Part shown: positions 7,885 through 15,838 of the stretch, one piece after another | How the letters are laid out: each line of letters opens with the position of its first letter | Position numbering within the stretch: the first letter of the stretch is position 1 | NCBI RefSeq assembly: GCF_046297875.1 | Contig: NZ_JBKBHD010000001.1 | Location: 372,001-436,000, forward strand | Direction: 5' to 3' | From: Parvibaculum sp046297875 | GTDB lineage: Bacteria; Pseudomonadota; Alphaproteobacteria; Parvibaculales; Parvibaculaceae | DNA: 64,000 nucleotides | Translations under genes and position numbers: made by a program | Notes under the pieces: generated by a model | Told to the model about the DNA's origin: nothing | The model's input: the letters and a program-made list of their open reading frames with translations, nothing else | The model's database searches: none

Positions 7885-8804
7885 CAGAGCCCCCTCCCCA
7901 AACCGCCTTTGGCGGTTTGACCCTCCCTCAAGGGGAGGGTGGAAGTGACATATGCCTCGTTGTCCCGATTTTGCTTCATCTCATCATAGGCAGCGGCAAG
8001 TTGCGCGGCGGTGCGGGCGACATAGCGCGTGCTGCAGGTCCAGTCGCGGGCGGTGAGATGGACTTCCTCAGCATGGCGTGTGCGATAGAGGCGCAGCGCC
8101 GGATGAGCGAGAAGTGCGCTGGCCTGCGACGGTGCATCCGGCCGGTAGATACCGAGCGCGATCAGCTCCGGGCGGAGCGCGATCACATCTTCGATGCCGG
8201 GATAGATGAGGCCGACCGCATTGTCGCCCCTGATGACATTCCGGAAGCCGGTATGGCCAAGGATGTGCCCGAGGATGGAGCCCGGCGTCGCCGCGCTGCC
8301 GAGATCCTGATAGAGAATGGTGCGGGCGCCGCCGCCCGGCGGGCGGCGCGCGGCCTCCATGTCCGCATCGAACTCGGCGATGAGTGCCTCGCCTGCCGCA
8401 TCGCGCCGAAGCGCCGATGCGACCACGCGGATATTCGCGCGAATATCATCGAATCTCCGCGCATCCTTCACCATTGCAACCGGGATGCCCATGCGGTCGA
8501 GAAGTTCGAGCGTGAAGGGCGATGACCATTCATGCGCGAGAACGAGATCCGGCGCGAAGGGCAGCACATCCTCGATGCGCCCGTCATTCGGCGGGATGGA
8601 AGCGAGTTTTTCGGCGACGGGCGAATCCGCCGGGTCGCGGCCGAGGCGGAAGACAGATTTGAGCGTGCCCGGGGCTGCGATGTCGGCGGCGATGATATCC
8701 GAGCAGAGATTGATCGAGACGATTCTGGCAGGCGCATCGGCGCGCGCTGCCTGCGCAAGCGCGACGGCGAACAATGCCACCATGCCGATCAACAAAAGTT
8801 TCAT
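7884..8804 (-). CDS. btuF: Cobalamin periplasmic binding protein, BtuF-like
   Basis: The 306-residue protein begins with a signal peptide (residues 1-22, cut after ARA). The mature part has the BtuF/FhuD helical-backbone fold, recognisable from RIVSINLCSDIIAADI, the PDLVLAHEW loop and two lobes joined by a long helix. It delivers B12 to the permease. The last roughly 18 residues (STLPLREGQTAKGGLG and following) are encoded inside a palindromic intergenic repeat and are unlikely to belong to the ancestral protein. It is the first gene after the riboswitch. Confidence 0.87.
   Translation of the reverse strand: MKLLLIGMVALFAVALAQAARADAPARIVSINLCSDIIAADIAAPGTLKSVFRLGRDPADSPVAEKLASIPPNDGRIEDVLPFAPDLVLAHEWSSPFTLELLDRMGIPVAMVKDARRFDDIRANIRVVASALRRDAAGEALIAEFDADMEAARRPPGGGARTILYQDLGSAATPGSILGHILGHTGFRNVIRGDNAVGLIYPGIEDVIALRPELIALGIYRPDAPSQASALLAHPALRLYRTRHAEEVHLTARDWTCSTRYVARTAAQLAAAYDEMKQNRDNEAYVTSTLPLREGQTAKGGLGRGL
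7887..7945. repeat. Palindromic intergenic repeat element (copy 1)
   Basis: The unit has an inner perfect dyad (AAACCGCC-TTT-GGCGGTTT type) flanked by CCCTCCCC on one side and a CCCTC...GGGGAGGG dyad on the other. A sequence of the same design occurs at 19139-19203. It runs through the 3' end of the binding-protein gene and ends just before the permease start. Confidence 0.6.
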
Positions 8805-8889
8805 CCCAAGGCTCCGCGCAACGCATCAAAAAGATGTCGTCTCGCGGGACACCCGCTCCTCCCGGCACACCCCGGCCAGAAGGGGACGA

Positions 8890-9076
8890 CAGCTCGCGGC
8901 AGGTTTCCTGGCTTTGCGGGTCTATGCCTCTTTCCACCTTCCCGGCCATTCGGGCCAGTGGCGACAATGAAAGAGACTCACCACAGACAGTTGCGGGGGC
9001 AGCCGCTTTCTACGCCGGTTTGCAACGGCGCTTCTGCGTTCCCTTTTAACCCCGGCCTTGCTGCCGGGGCACCGTG
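8890..9076 (-). ncRNA. Cobalamin (AdoCbl) riboswitch
   Basis: Read on the minus strand, the leader shows the conserved blocks in order: GGTGCC at the 5' end, GGTTAAAAGGGAA, GCTGCCCCCGCAACTGT (the most diagnostic block, 8986-9005), GCCACTGG, CGGGAAGGTGG and GCCAGGAAACCTGCC. These are the Cbl riboswitch core elements. Its 3' end lies about 85 bases before the binding-protein ATG. Ligand binding is expected to lower expression of the importer when B12 is plentiful. Confidence 0.95.
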
Positions 9077-9097
9077 AGCGGGCGGCAGTCTAGACTC

Positions 9098-10171
9098 TCA
9101 ATCCCCGCGGGGAAAGAGCGGCGCATGTTCGAGTTTCGGCAGGACATAGCGGGCAAACCGCCCGCATTCTTCCAGATGCGGGTAACCCGAGAAGATGAAG
9201 GCATCGAGGCCAAGAGCGCGATAGCCCTCGATCTTCCTCAGCACCTGATCCGGATCGCCGACGATGGCGGCACCGCAGCCCGAACGGGCGCGGCCGATGC
9301 CCGTCCACAGATTGTCCTCGACGAACCCCTCATCATCCGCCTCGCCGCGCATTTCGGCCTGACGGCGCACGCCGAAGGACGCGGCGTCCAGCGACTTCTT
9401 TCTGATCTCCTCGCCTGCCGTGTCGTCGAGCTTTGACATGAGGCGGCGGGCGGCGGCGCGAGCTTCCGCCTCCGTCTCCCGAACGATGACGTGAACGCGG
9501 TAGCCGAAACGGAGTGTGCGGCCAAAGGTAGCGGCGCGGCGGCGCATGTCGTCCAGCACCGCGCGGATGTTTTCGACCTTGTCCGGCCACATGAGAAAGA
9601 CGTCGGCAGCTCTTGCGGCGACGTCGCGCGCATCATCCGACAGACCGCCGAAATAGAACGGCGGGGGCGCGCCATTGGTACAAGCAATGCGCGGCGGGTC
9701 GAGATCGAACTGATAGAACTCACCCTTGTGAGACAGGTGCCGGCCCGACAATAGCGTCCGCAGAATTTCCATTGCTTCAAGCGTGCGGCGATAGCGCGGG
9801 CCGCTTTCAAGCGTCTCGCCGGGCAGGTCGGATGAAATGATGTTCACGGTGAGGCGGCCATGCAGCATATGGTCCAGCGTCGCGAGCTGGCGGGCGAGCT
9901 GCGGCGGCCACATCTCGCCGCAGCGGACGGCGACGAGAAGTTGCATATGGTGGAGGAGCGGCGCCACGGCGCCCGCGAAGGCAATGCTGTCAATGCCGAG
10001 CGCATAGCCGGATGGCAGGAGAATATTGTCGAAGCCGTTTCGCTCGGCGTGCTCGACGATGTTGCGGCAATGATCGAGCGAGCTGGCGAGCGCGGGATCT
10101 GACACACCGAGAAAATCGTAGTCATCGTCGCAGAGCGCCGAGAACCAGGAAATTTCCGCAGCGCCGGTCAT
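9098..10171 (-). CDS. SsuD-like FMN-dependent (LLM-class) monooxygenase
   Basis: The 357-residue luciferase-like monooxygenase contains EHAERNGFDNILLPSGY, a TLDHMLHGRLTVNIISS core, PPFYFGGLSDDA and IVGDPDQVLRKIEGYRALGLDAFIFSG, as in alkanesulfonate monooxygenase SsuD. These enzymes use FMNH2 from a partner reductase to oxidise sulfonates or related compounds. The start overlaps the end of the aldo/keto reductase gene (shared TGATG-type junction). No SsuE, SsuABC or other sulfonate genes are adjacent, so the true substrate may differ. Confidence 0.85.
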   Translation of the reverse strand: MTGAAEISWFSALCDDDYDFLGVSDPALASSLDHCRNIVEHAERNGFDNILLPSGYALGIDSIAFAGAVAPLLHHMQLLVAVRCGEMWPPQLARQLATLDHMLHGRLTVNIISSDLPGETLESGPRYRRTLEAMEILRTLLSGRHLSHKGEFYQFDLDPPRIACTNGAPPPFYFGGLSDDARDVAARAADVFLMWPDKVENIRAVLDDMRRRAATFGRTLRFGYRVHVIVRETEAEARAAARRLMSKLDDTAGEEIRKKSLDAASFGVRRQAEMRGEADDEGFVEDNLWTGIGRARSGCGAAIVGDPDQVLRKIEGYRALGLDAFIFSGYPHLEECGRFARYVLPKLEHAPLFPRGD

Positions 10172-11100
10172 GGCAGACGCGCTCCCATGGAGGCCTGCAA
10201 TATGCCGTACCAGTCGCCGCGGGAGAGATTGACTTTCAATGCGTCGGCGGCCCGGGCGATACGGGCGGGCTGCTGCGAACCAATGATAGGAACGATTTTT
10301 GCCGGATGAGCGAGGATGAAGGCGACGGCAACAGCTTCGCGCGTGACGCCTTCGCGCGCGGCAATCTCGTCGAGCTTCGCAATAAGGGCGACGAGGCGGG
10401 CGCCATCGGCTTCGCGCGCTGCCTGCGCGGCGGTCATGCCAAGGCGGCCGCCTGCGAGGGGGGACCAGGCGAGGACGCCAATCCCCCTTTCCATGCATTG
10501 ATCGAGCGTGCCGTCGAAGAAAGGCGCGGTCGCCCAGCAGGAAAATTCGGGCTGCTGTGTTGCGATCGGGAAATCGAGGTGGGCCTGAAGCGCGGCGACC
10601 TGAGACGGGGTGTGGTTCGAAACGCCGATATGGGCGAACTTGCCTTCGGCGCGCAGCCTGGTCAGCGCCGCCGCCAGATCGGCCGGATGAGCTGCCAGGT
10701 CGGGGCGGTGGATCTGGAAGAGATCGACGCTTTCGACATTCATGCGGGCGAGAGAGGCACCGAGCGCCTTGCGAAGATATGTTTCGCTCGAGTCATAGGG
10801 CGTACCGGGCTCGATGCCGCATTTGGTGGCGAGGAGGAATTTGCTGCGCAAGCCCGGAGACTCCTTCAGCACATCGCCAAGCAGCGCCTCGGCCGCGCCG
10901 AAGGGGCAATTATTGTCGAGGCCGTAGACATCCGCCGTGTCGAAAAGGGTGATGCCAGCTTCGAGCGCGGCGTCGATCCGCGCACGGGCGGTCCTTACAT
11001 CGACACCCGCAAAACGCCACATGCCCCAAGCGAGGGGAAAGACGTGCAAGCCGCTCTTGCCGAGAGGGCGCGGGTCAGGCGATATGGAGAGAGCGGTCAT
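10168..11100 (-). CDS. Aldo/keto reductase
   Basis: The 310-residue (beta/alpha)8 NADPH oxidoreductase shows all four catalytic residues: Asp54, Tyr59 (FDTADVYG), Lys93 (LLATKCG) and His131 (FQIHRPD). The C-terminal cofactor region PIIGSQQPARI is present. It resembles the YdhF-type AKRs, whose natural substrates are unclear. It overlaps the monooxygenase gene by four bases, suggesting the two act in one pathway, for example reducing an aldehyde released by the oxygenase. That last link is an inference. Confidence 0.87.
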   Translation of the reverse strand: MTALSISPDPRPLGKSGLHVFPLAWGMWRFAGVDVRTARARIDAALEAGITLFDTADVYGLDNNCPFGAAEALLGDVLKESPGLRSKFLLATKCGIEPGTPYDSSETYLRKALGASLARMNVESVDLFQIHRPDLAAHPADLAAALTRLRAEGKFAHIGVSNHTPSQVAALQAHLDFPIATQQPEFSCWATAPFFDGTLDQCMERGIGVLAWSPLAGGRLGMTAAQAAREADGARLVALIAKLDEIAAREGVTREAVAVAFILAHPAKIVPIIGSQQPARIARAADALKVNLSRGDWYGILQASMGARLP

Positions 11101-11186
11101 GGGAATGGGCCGTTTCCTGTTGTTCGAGGCCAGTCTAGCGGCAAGAAGGACGGGAGACGAGGGCCACCGGGTCAGGGAGCCAGGGA

Positions 11187-12254
11187 TTGGAAGACGTCAT
11201 TCGTTACGGGATCGTCGGGTCCGGCATGATGGGCATCGAGCACATCATGAACATCAACATCATCCCCGGGGCGCGGGTGACGGCAATTGCCGATCCGAAC
11301 GAGGGATCGCGGGAATGGGCGCGCGCGACGGCGGAAGGCAAGATCGAGGAGTTTTCCGACCATCGCGATCTGCTGGGGAGCGGTGCCGTGGATGCCGTGA
11401 TTGTCGCAACGCCCAACCATATCCACGCCCGAATTCTCGACGACATATTCGAGACGCCGCTCCATGTGCTTTGCGAGAAGCCGCTCTGCACGACGCTGGA
11501 GGATGCCCGCACGGCGGCGGCGAAGGCGAAGGAACACAAGGGTGTGTTCTGGGTGGGCATGGAATATCGCTACATGCCGCCGGTCACGCGCTTCGTGGAG
11601 GAAGTGCATGGCGGGACGGCGGGAAAACTCCGAATGTTCGCCATCCGCGAGCACCGCTATCCCTTTCTGCAGAAGGTCGGCGACTGGAACCGCTTCAGCC
11701 GCAATACCGGCGGCACGCTGGTGGAGAAAAGCTGCCACTACTTCGACATGATGCGGCATGTCGTGCAGGCGGAACCCGTGCGCGTCTATGCGAGCGGCGG
11801 ACAGGACGTGAACCATCTCGACGAGAGCTATGACGGCGAGACGCCCGATATACTCGACAACGCCTTCGTGGTGGTCGATTTCGCCAATGGCGTGCGCGCC
11901 ATGCACGACCTGTGCATGTTTGCGGAGGGGTCGCGCAATCAGGAGGAGATGTCCGCCGTTGGTGACACGGGCAAGATCGAGTGCCTGATACCAGAAGGAA
12001 ATGTGGTGATCGGCAAGCGACAGCCGAAATCGGTGGAGACGGTGCATGTGCCGGTGCGTGAGGAAGTGCTGAAGGCAGGCTTCCACCATGGCGCATCCTA
12101 TTTCCAGCATCAGGCCTTCCAGCGGGCGATCCGTGAAGGAAGCGCACCGCAGGTCAGCGCGGAGGACGGACTGCGCGCGGTGGCCATGGGGCTTGCGGCC
12201 CATCGCTCCATCGAGGAGGGGCGACCGGTCCTCATGAGCGAATTGGGATTGTAA
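11187..12254 (+). CDS. Gfo/Idh/MocA-family oxidoreductase
   Basis: The 355-residue NAD(P)-dependent dehydrogenase has an N-terminal Rossmann fold (YGIVGSGMMG, residues 7-16), the CEKPLCT motif with Lys98, and a C-terminal alpha/beta domain containing GGTLVEKSCHYFDMMRHV. The start is a TTG preceded by CAGGGA; no closer ATG keeps the Rossmann strand. The family oxidises sugars, inositols and other polyols. It is followed after 26 bases by a GST gene. The substrate is unknown. Confidence 0.87.
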   Translation: MEDVIRYGIVGSGMMGIEHIMNINIIPGARVTAIADPNEGSREWARATAEGKIEEFSDHRDLLGSGAVDAVIVATPNHIHARILDDIFETPLHVLCEKPLCTTLEDARTAAAKAKEHKGVFWVGMEYRYMPPVTRFVEEVHGGTAGKLRMFAIREHRYPFLQKVGDWNRFSRNTGGTLVEKSCHYFDMMRHVVQAEPVRVYASGGQDVNHLDESYDGETPDILDNAFVVVDFANGVRAMHDLCMFAEGSRNQEEMSAVGDTGKIECLIPEGNVVIGKRQPKSVETVHVPVREEVLKAGFHHGASYFQHQAFQRAIREGSAPQVSAEDGLRAVAMGLAAHRSIEEGRPVLMSELGL

Positions 12255-12280
12255 GAAAACAAGAAAACGAGGAAGCAAGA

Positions 12281-12910
12281 ATGCTCACACTCTATCATTG
12301 CAACGGTTCGCGCTCGATGCGCTCGCTGTGGCTGCTGCACGAAATGGGAATCGATTTCGAGCTGAAGGAACTGACCTTCAGCATGGAAGGCTTGCGGACG
12401 CCGGAATATCTGTCGATCTCGCCTTTGGGCCGCGTGCCCTGCCTTGTCGACAATGGCGTTTCCGTGTTCGAGTCCGGCGCGATCGCCCAGTATCTCGGCG
12501 AGCATTACGACCCGGATGGAAAGCTGCACCGGCCGGTGGGGCATCCCGAGCGTACAGAATGGCTCATCTGGCTGCACTATGCCGAGACGATGGCGGTCCA
12601 CGGCGCGAGCCTCGTGCAGCAGAAAGTATTCATCGCGCGCGAGGAGCGCTCGCCAGTGGTGCAGAAGCTCGAATCCCGCCGGCTCGAAAAGGCGCTCGAA
12701 GTGGTGGACCGGCATCTCGCCGGCCGCGACTATCTGCTGAAAAGCGGCTTCAGCACGGTGGACACGAATGTCGGCTACAGCGTGCATCTCGCCAAGGGCT
12801 TTGTGAGCCTCGATCCGTTTGCGAACGTCGTGAAATATTACGAGCGGATTTCGACGCGGCCTGCCTTCAAAAAGGCGGCGGCGAGCGTTCCGCTCGACGA
12901 GCAGGCCTAG
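12281..12910 (+). CDS. Glutathione S-transferase
   Basis: The 209-residue protein has a thioredoxin-like N-terminal domain (LYHCNGSRSMRSLWLLHE, then SPLGRVPCLVDNG and the glutathione-contacting ESGAIAQYL near residues 66-74) and an all-helical C-terminal domain ending in STRPAFKKA. The first-helix SRSMR suggests a Ser-type catalytic residue. It probably conjugates or isomerises electrophiles. The stop codon TAG is shared base for base (CTAG) with the convergent GH17 gene. Confidence 0.88.
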   Translation: MLTLYHCNGSRSMRSLWLLHEMGIDFELKELTFSMEGLRTPEYLSISPLGRVPCLVDNGVSVFESGAIAQYLGEHYDPDGKLHRPVGHPERTEWLIWLHYAETMAVHGASLVQQKVFIAREERSPVVQKLESRRLEKALEVVDRHLAGRDYLLKSGFSTVDTNVGYSVHLAKGFVSLDPFANVVKYYERISTRPAFKKAAASVPLDEQA

Positions 12911-13872
12911 AGTTTCGGTACCACATCCATCACCGGCTTCGGCTTGCGGTTCTCCTTGAAGAGACCCCAATGGGCTTCTTCCGGGTGGGTGCCGGGCACG
13001 GGCGTTTCGTCATAGGCGCGCCAGGGTGCATCAAAGGCGGAGAACCAGGCGAAGGCGAGTTTGCGGGAGGGCGGGAACTGCACCATCAGCTCCCTGTAGA
13101 AGGCGGCCTGATATTCCTTCGAAAATCCTTCCGCCTCCGGCGCGGTGGGAACGCCCGTCTCCTTGACGAGAACCGGGCCGCAAAAGGCTTCCGCGCCGAG
13201 GCGGGCGCCGGCCTTCACGACGAAATCCGCCCAGTTGAAGGGCGGCGCATCGGCAAACCACGGCTCGAAGACCGGATGGATGTTCGCGGCAAGAAAATCG
13301 AGCTCCGCGAGGACGGGAGCGGCGGCCGGATCGTCGAGGAAGACGGCGAAAGGCTCCGTCACGGTGAGGGGAAGGCCCGGCGCCCGCGCGCGCATCGCGG
13401 CAATGGCTTTCGCATAATCGTCCCATGTGCCGCGGCGGCCGAAGATCATCTCGTTGCCAATCGACACGCCGACGACAAGGCGGGGATGCGCCTTCCAGGC
13501 GGCGAGCGCGGCTGCCACTTCCGCTTCGTCCGAGGGGTTCCAGATACCGATGACAATGGCGCGGTAGCCGAGTTCCTCAGCGATGGCGGGGATCCGCTCG
13601 CCGCCGCTATGGGCGCCATAGGTGATGAGGCTGTCGAACCAGGGGCGGAGCGCCTTCAGATCGTCGCGGATCGAGGCTTCGCTGGCGCGGGTGGGCACGC
13701 CGTCCCAGACCCTGAGTTCTGTCGGCTGATAGGCGACGAAGCGGCCTTCCGCCATTGCGTCCTGCAGGCGGGCAAGCGCGGTGGCGGCCTCCTTGCGCTC
13801 GGCGCATTGGGGGGCGGCGAGCGCGGGGGCGGCGAAGAGGGCTGCGGCAAGAAGGGCGAGAGCGATGCGCAT
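12907..13872 (-). CDS. Secreted glycoside hydrolase, GH17-like (beta-1,3-glucanase type)
   Basis: The 321-residue protein has a signal peptide at residues 1-19 (ALAA). The TIM-barrel carries VVGVSIGNEMIFGRRG with Glu141 as the expected acid/base and VLVKETGVP with Glu238 as the expected nucleophile. The spacing and surrounding residues fit bacterial GH17 enzymes that act on beta-1,3-glucans or make cyclic beta-glucans. It could be periplasmic and involved in glucan turnover. No glycosyltransferase is adjacent. Confidence 0.8.
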   Translation of the reverse strand: MRIALALLAAALFAAPALAAPQCAERKEAATALARLQDAMAEGRFVAYQPTELRVWDGVPTRASEASIRDDLKALRPWFDSLITYGAHSGGERIPAIAEELGYRAIVIGIWNPSDEAEVAAALAAWKAHPRLVVGVSIGNEMIFGRRGTWDDYAKAIAAMRARAPGLPLTVTEPFAVFLDDPAAAPVLAELDFLAANIHPVFEPWFADAPPFNWADFVVKAGARLGAEAFCGPVLVKETGVPTAPEAEGFSKEYQAAFYRELMVQFPPSRKLAFAWFSAFDAPWRAYDETPVPGTHPEEAHWGLFKENRKPKPVMDVVPKL

Positions 13873-13921
13873 AGGGCGATTGTAACACCCGAATTGCGAC
13901 CCTTTTTCGCCGAAAAGACGG

Positions 13922-13961
13922 AAAAACAAAAGCCCAGCACCTCCCGGAGCCGGGCTTTCGA
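13922..13961 (-). terminator. Rho-independent terminator of HU gene
   Basis: On the minus strand an AAGCCCGGC / GCTGGGCTT stem with a short GC-rich loop is followed by TTTTGTTT. It starts about 25 bases after the HU stop codon. Confidence 0.75.
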
Positions 13962-13985
13962 GACTTCGAAAAGCCTAAGGCAGCC

Positions 13986-14333
13986 TTAGATGGCTTCCTT
14001 GAGGTCCTTCGCGACGCGGAAGGCAACCTTCTTGGAGGCCTTGATCTTGATGGCTTCGCCGGTCGCCGGGTTGCGGCCCATGCGGGCAGCGCGCTTGCGG
14101 ACCTGAAGGATGCCGAGACCCGTCAGACGGACCTTGTTGCCCTTCTTCAGGTTCTTCACCGTCAGTTCGACGAAGTCGCCGAAGAGTTCGGTCGCCGCCT
14201 TCTTGGACATGCCGTGCTTTTCGGCAAGTTCCGCGATGAGCTTCGACATCGGAATCGTCGGAGCCGTCGCGGTCTTCTTTGCGGCGGCAGGCGCCTTTGC
14301 AGCAGGCTTCTTGGCAGCGGGTTTAGTGGCCAT
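13986..14333 (-). CDS. HU-family nucleoid protein with basic N-terminal tail
   Basis: The 115-residue protein has about 28 N-terminal residues that are a Lys/Ala/Pro tail (KPAAKKPAAKAPAAAKK). A complete HU/IHF fold follows: helical MSKLIAELAEKHGMSKKA, GLGILQVRKRAARMGRNPATGE forming the DNA-embracing arms with the Pro intercalator, and a C-terminal helix. The ATG is preceded by GAGGGG. Typical HU is about 90 residues without such a tail; tails of this composition in other chromatin proteins bind DNA non-specifically. A terminator follows. Confidence 0.9.
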   Translation of the reverse strand: MATKPAAKKPAAKAPAAAKKTATAPTIPMSKLIAELAEKHGMSKKAATELFGDFVELTVKNLKKGNKVRLTGLGILQVRKRAARMGRNPATGEAIKIKASKKVAFRVAKDLKEAI

Positions 14334-14437
14334 GATTTGAATCCCCTCGGATATGTTCGAGTGGAGTTTCACTGAGTCGCGCGATTCGTCCAAGCGATAA
14401 GTGCATATCTGACGGGCATCGGCGCGAAAAACTGTTG

Positions 14438-14465
14438 AAAAGTGCCTGCGGGACAGGCCTTTTCG
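14438..14465 (-). terminator. Probable terminator after nrdB
   Basis: The minus-strand stem AAAAG-GCCTG / CAGGC-A-CTTTT with a TCCCG loop lies about 25 bases after the nrdB stop. The A/T ends of the stem provide the U-rich run. Confidence 0.55.
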
Positions 14466-14487
14466 CAGATGCACCCGTCACGAACGC

Positions 14488-15447
14488 TCAATCGAAGGCT
14501 TCATCCCATGTGCCGCGCGTGGAGGCCTTGGAATATTCGGTGGCGCGATTCTCGAAGAAATTGGTGTGCTCGATGCCGTTCAGCATCTCGTCCATCCAGG
14601 GCAACGGGTTCCGTTCCGTGCGGTAGATGGGCTGGAGATTGAGCTGCACGAGGCGGCGGTCGGCGATGTAGCGGATGTAATCCTTCACTTCCTGCGCCGA
14701 AAGCCCCTCGACGCCGCCCATTTCAAAGGCGAGGTCGATAAAGGCATCCTCGTGATGGATGATGGTTTCGCAGGCCTTGTAGATGTCGTTGCGGAGCTGC
14801 TCCGTCCAGATTTCCGGGTTTTCGTCGATGAAGGTCCGGAAGAGCTTCATGGCGGAGACGGTGTGAAGAGACTCGTCGCGGGCCGACCATGTCACGATTT
14901 GGCCCATGCCCTTCATCTTGTTGAAACGCGGGAAGTTCATCAGGATCGCGAAGGAGGCGAAAAGCTGGACGCCCTCAGTGAAGCCGCCAAAGACGGCAAG
15001 CGTCTTCGCGATATCTTCCTTCGTCTCGACGCCCCATTCCTGCATGTAGTCGAACTTCGCCTTCATCTCATCATATTTGAGGAAGGCTTCGTATTCGGCT
15101 TCGGGCATACCGATCGTGTCGAGGAGATGGCTATAGGCCGAGATATGGACCGTCTCGATATTGGAGAAGGCGGCCAGCATCATCTGCACTTCGGTCGGCT
15201 TGAAGACGCGCGAATAATGCTTCATGTAGCAATTATTCACCTCGACGTCGGCCTGCACGAAGAAGCGGAAAATCTGCGTCAGCAGGTTGCGTTCGCTGTC
15301 GGTGAGATTTTTCGACCAGTCCTTCACATCGTCGGCCAGCGGCACTTCCTCCGGCAGCCAGTGAATGCGCTGCTGGGTGAGCCAGGCTTCATAGGCCCAG
15401 GGATAGCGGAAGGGCTTGTAGACGTGGCGTTCTTCGAGAAGGGACAT
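14488..15447 (-). CDS. nrdB: Class I ribonucleotide reductase, beta subunit
   Basis: The 319-residue R2 protein generates the radical for deoxyribonucleotide synthesis. The diiron ligands fit in both residue and spacing: Asp67, Glu98/His101, Glu157 and Glu191/His194. The radical tyrosine is Tyr105 (ETVHISAY, four residues after His101, as in E. coli Y122). The C-terminus ends TWDEAFD, the tail that docks on NrdA. The ATG at 15447 is preferred, with AGGAATTAGG upstream; an in-frame TTG 21 bases earlier is possible. It lies downstream of nrdA and a small interposed gene. Confidence 0.95.
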   Translation of the reverse strand: MSLLEERHVYKPFRYPWAYEAWLTQQRIHWLPEEVPLADDVKDWSKNLTDSERNLLTQIFRFFVQADVEVNNCYMKHYSRVFKPTEVQMMLAAFSNIETVHISAYSHLLDTIGMPEAEYEAFLKYDEMKAKFDYMQEWGVETKEDIAKTLAVFGGFTEGVQLFASFAILMNFPRFNKMKGMGQIVTWSARDESLHTVSAMKLFRTFIDENPEIWTEQLRNDIYKACETIIHHEDAFIDLAFEMGGVEGLSAQEVKDYIRYIADRRLVQLNLQPIYRTERNPLPWMDEMLNGIEHTNFFENRATEYSKASTRGTWDEAFD

Positions 15448-15471
15448 GAACCTAATTCCTGCTGCCAAAAG

Positions 15472-15824
15472 CTATTGGACTATCCACTGTTCAAATTCTA
15501 GGCCCGACCATCCGCCCGCAGGCGTTGCCGGGATTGCAGGTGTCGCTGGTGTCGCCGGGGTCGCTGGAGTTGCCGGGATGGCCGACGTTGCGGGTGTCGA
15601 TGATGTCGCTCCCGACCTCGGTTGATGCCCCTTAGCCAAGCTAACGCATTCCCTCGCCTGTCTTGAAACGTCATATCTCGAAATGACCCTAGCCAATGCG
15701 CTCGGGTTCCAAATACATGTCCGTTTCTCAAAAAGCCTACCCAATGCATTCTTGTATCAAAGATATTGATGTCGTTGTGCAGCCATCCGACCAATCTAGA
15801 CCGCCGATCAAACATCGGTGTCAT
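15472..15824 (-). pseudogene. Four-fold beta-flower-like small protein, apparently frameshifted, between nrdA and nrdB
   Basis: An ATG at 15824 with GAGGAGAA upstream opens a frame of four similar 13-17-residue strands: MFDRRSRLVGWL, IFDTRMHWVGFLRN, VFGTRAHWLGSFRD and FQDRRGNALAWLRG. This repeat style matches the four-fold beta-flower family. The frame then runs as an Arg/His/Gln-rich tail to a TAG at 15498 (108 residues). Minus one frame, the same DNA encodes an (A-T-P) repeat ending GGWSGLEFEQWIVQ, a tail more like that of a real protein, stopping at 15472. One missing G in the GGG run near 15610-15613 would join the two. If intact it would sit 14 and 24 bases from nrdA and nrdB. The function of the family is unknown. 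Confidence 0.6.
15521..15609. repeat. Degenerate 9-bp tandem repeat (about ten units)
   Basis: On the plus strand units of the form GC(A/T/C)GG(T/G/C)GTC or GCCGGGATT recur every nine bases (for example GCAGGTGTC, GCTGGTGTC, GCCGGGGTC). On the minus strand this codes Ala-Thr-Pro triplets in the frame ending at 15472. Short in-frame repeats of this kind slip easily, and the presumed frameshift lies at its edge. Confidence 0.7.
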
Positions 15825-15838
15825 CTGAAGACTTCTCC

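Noticed and set aside
15521..15609. The 9-bp repeat as a CRISPR array
   Set aside because: Units are contiguous without spacers and degenerate; they code for a repetitive peptide.
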